The notes under the pieces: model-generated
Seen by the model: the letters and a program-made list of their open reading frames with translations, nothing else
Databases searched by the model: none
Told to the model about the DNA's origin: nothing
Program-made: the position numbers and the translations under genes
Shown here: piece after piece, positions 62,774 through 64,000 of the stretch
Layout of the letters: every line of letters starts with the position of its first letter
Numbering within the stretch: position 1 is the first letter of the stretch
Assembly: GCF_014648555.1 (NCBI RefSeq)
Contig: NZ_BMRI01000030.1
Coordinates: forward strand, 11,252-75,251
Reading direction: 5' to 3'
From: Kitasatospora griseola
GTDB lineage: Bacteria; Actinomycetota; Actinomycetes; Streptomycetales; Streptomycetaceae
Length of the DNA: 64,000 bases

Positions 62774-63685
62774 GTGAGCGTCGTCTACACCTCCCTGCTG
62801 CTGGCCCTGATCGCCCTGACCGCCGCCGTCCTGCTCCACCTCCGCGCCTTGGGGCGGAAGTTGGACGCCGCGCAGCCCACCGCGCAGCCCGCCCCGCAGC
62901 TCGACGAGGCGCTGATACGCCGCGCCGTGGCCGAGGCGCTCGCCGCCGACCGGGAGCGGGAGATCACCGAGGCCCGCGCGTTCTGGGCCGAGCAGGAGGC
63001 GCGCGCCGCCGAGGACGCGCCGCTGTTCGACACCCCGTTCACGGCCGCCGGCGAGGACTGGCCGATCTTCTTCCCGCGCCCGACCGGTCCGCAGGAGGCC
63101 GCCGACAACCACGGCGTGATGGACCCGGAGTTCGGCGAGGCGCTGCGGAACGCGCTGGAGGACCTGGTCAAGGACGGCCCGGCGGACGGCGGTTCGGCGG
63201 ACGGCGGCCTGCGGGGCGGCGGCTTCCCGGCGCCCGGCGACAACAGCGACGTGAAGGCCCGCCGGGAGGCCGACCTGCTGGCCACCGGCCTGGAGGCCGG
63301 ACTGCTGGACGCCGAGAGCGAGCCCGCGGCCGCGCCCGACCCGCGCCGGCACCCCTCGCACCCGGACTTCGTGCCCAGCCCGACCCCGTCCCGCGAGTGG
63401 ACCGACGACCGGCTCGCCGCGCTCGCCGAGGAGCGGGTCGCCCTCACCGACGTCCGCCCGGGCCCGCTCGGCACGCTGGACGTGTACGCGTTCGCCGACG
63501 GCACCACGCTGTGCGTGGCCCCCGGCGACCGGGAGGCGGCGTACCGGCTGATCGACGCCGTCCGGGCCGGCGAGGACGTCCGACTGCTGGGCGGCTCGCG
63601 GTTCTCCGGGTCGTACTCGCTGACCTTCTCCACCGACGGCGACACCGTGTACGTGCTGGCCGACCGAGTGGTCGCCTCGATCTGA
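62774..63685 (+). CDS. Membrane-anchored hypothetical protein
   Basis: A 303-residue protein with an N-terminal membrane helix (SLLLALIALTAAVLLHL), an acidic, low-complexity middle (many Glu/Asp/Ala/Gly) and a C-terminal beta-rich domain (TLDVYAFADGTTLCVAPGDR, YSLTFSTDGDTVYVLADRVV). GTG 62774 has GGGAG with an 8-nt gap. The 200 nt before it (62585-62760) are AT-richer than the rest and must hold its promoter. Function unknown. Confidence 0.82.
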   Translation: MSVVYTSLLLALIALTAAVLLHLRALGRKLDAAQPTAQPAPQLDEALIRRAVAEALAADREREITEARAFWAEQEARAAEDAPLFDTPFTAAGEDWPIFFPRPTGPQEAADNHGVMDPEFGEALRNALEDLVKDGPADGGSADGGLRGGGFPAPGDNSDVKARREADLLATGLEAGLLDAESEPAAAPDPRRHPSHPDFVPSPTPSREWTDDRLAALAEERVALTDVRPGPLGTLDVYAFADGTTLCVAPGDREAAYRLIDAVRAGEDVRLLGGSRFSGSYSLTFSTDGDTVYVLADRVVASI

Positions 63686-63692
63686 ACCGCGC

Positions 63693-63751
63693 CCGAAGGG
63701 GCGTCGGTCCGCACGGCAAGGGGTTGCCCGGGCGGATCGGCGCCCCTTCGG
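63693..63751. terminator. Hairpin terminator between convergent genes
   Basis: A 20-bp stem with two imperfect pairs, starting CCGAAGGGGCG (63693-63712 with 63732-63751) and a 19-nt loop, between the hypothetical membrane protein gene (+) and the partial gene (-). Confidence 0.8.
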
Positions 63752-63767
63752 CGTCCCCCCGGGGGCG

Positions 63768-64000
63768 TCAGGCGGTCAGCCGGTCGGTGTCCGCGACGTC
63801 GTCGAGCGCGGCGGCCAGCGTCTCGGGGCGGTCGGCGGCCGCGGCGGCCAGGTCGTGGCCGGTGACGGCGAGTTGGTCGCCGACGGCGAACGCCCCGCAG
63901 TCGGGGACGGGCAGCGGCGGCAGGCCCTCCAGCCTGCGGGCGGCGTCGGCCAGCCGGCCGGCCAGCGCCAGCACCGCGGCGGCCCGCGAGGGGTGGCCGG
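63768..64000 (-). CDS. Hypothetical protein, C-terminal part
   Basis: An open frame running off the window edge. The visible 77 residues, starting GHPSRAAAVLALAGRLADAA and ending ALDDVADTDRLTA, are Ala/Asp-rich and helical. No domain is recognised. Strand and frame are supported by codon use (G or C at third positions) and the convergent terminator just after it. Confidence 0.6.
   Translation of the reverse strand, partial: GHPSRAAAVLALAGRLADAARRLEGLPPLPVPDCGAFAVGDQLAVTGHDLAAAAADRPETLAAALDDVADTDRLTA

Overview
High-GC actinobacterial DNA, most likely Streptomycetaceae (Streptomyces or Kitasatospora). The signs are many GTG/TTG starts with strong GGAGG ribosome sites, a mycothiol conjugate amidase (mca), a SARP regulator, DUF4307 and DrrAB-type ABC genes, and operons with overlapping stops and starts. 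Genus and species cannot be fixed from the window.

Layout. (1) 1-10.7 kb: ordinary genes: a partial zinc-type oxidoreductase, a GlxA-type AraC regulator, a secreted cysteine protease with a partner, an SDR, a MarR regulator divergent from a membrane protein, a GNAT acetyltransferase, a DUF255 thioredoxin-fold protein and a Uma2 nuclease. (2) About 10.7-43.0 kb: a biosynthetic gene cluster (BGC). (3) 43.0-64.0 kb: conserved chromosomal genes (mca, DUF4307, greA, DrrAB-like ABC transporter, ilvA, cystathionine gamma-synthase, M48 protease, LD-transpeptidase, cystathionine beta-synthase, SGNH hydrolase, thiolase).

The BGC looks like an azoxy (N-N bond) natural product pathway related to valanimycin/elaiomycin. 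It has the marker set: an MprF/VlmA-like aminoacyl-tRNA transferase (31461), an acyl-CoA-dehydrogenase-like amine N-hydroxylase (28456, VlmH-like) with flavin reductase (25606, VlmR-like), a DAG-kinase-like enzyme (34702, VlmJ-like), an MmgE/PrpD enzyme (14216, VlmK-like), two ferritin-like diiron oxidases (24644, 35683; one possibly VlmB-like) and a small polytopic membrane protein (26157, possibly VlmO-like). A dedicated KAS III, KAS II, ACP and membrane desaturase probably supply an unsaturated fatty chain. An aldehyde-dehydrogenase-type acyl reductase and a class III aminotransferase would turn it into an alkylamine. Tailoring candidates are an O-carbamoyltransferase, a P450, a methyltransferase, an alcohol dehydrogenase, a second aldehyde dehydrogenase, two SGNH hydrolases and two paralogous alpha/beta hydrolases. 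Ada-AlkA and Ogt DNA-alkylation repair genes lie inside the cluster and may give self-resistance.

Two non-coding signals stand out. At 34565-34652 there is an 88-nt type II tRNA-like gene with intact acceptor, D, variable and T arms and a G73, but no usable anticodon loop. It lies in the leader of the kinase/diiron operon, in a cluster whose key enzyme family uses seryl-tRNA. In addition, at least four BGC promoters share SARP-type heptamers spaced 11 bp apart followed by an 8-bp gap to a -10 box. Gene fragments beside the cluster (a DUF255 piece at 10611-10691 and a Uma2 C-terminus at 42922-43020) look like rearrangement scars at its edges.
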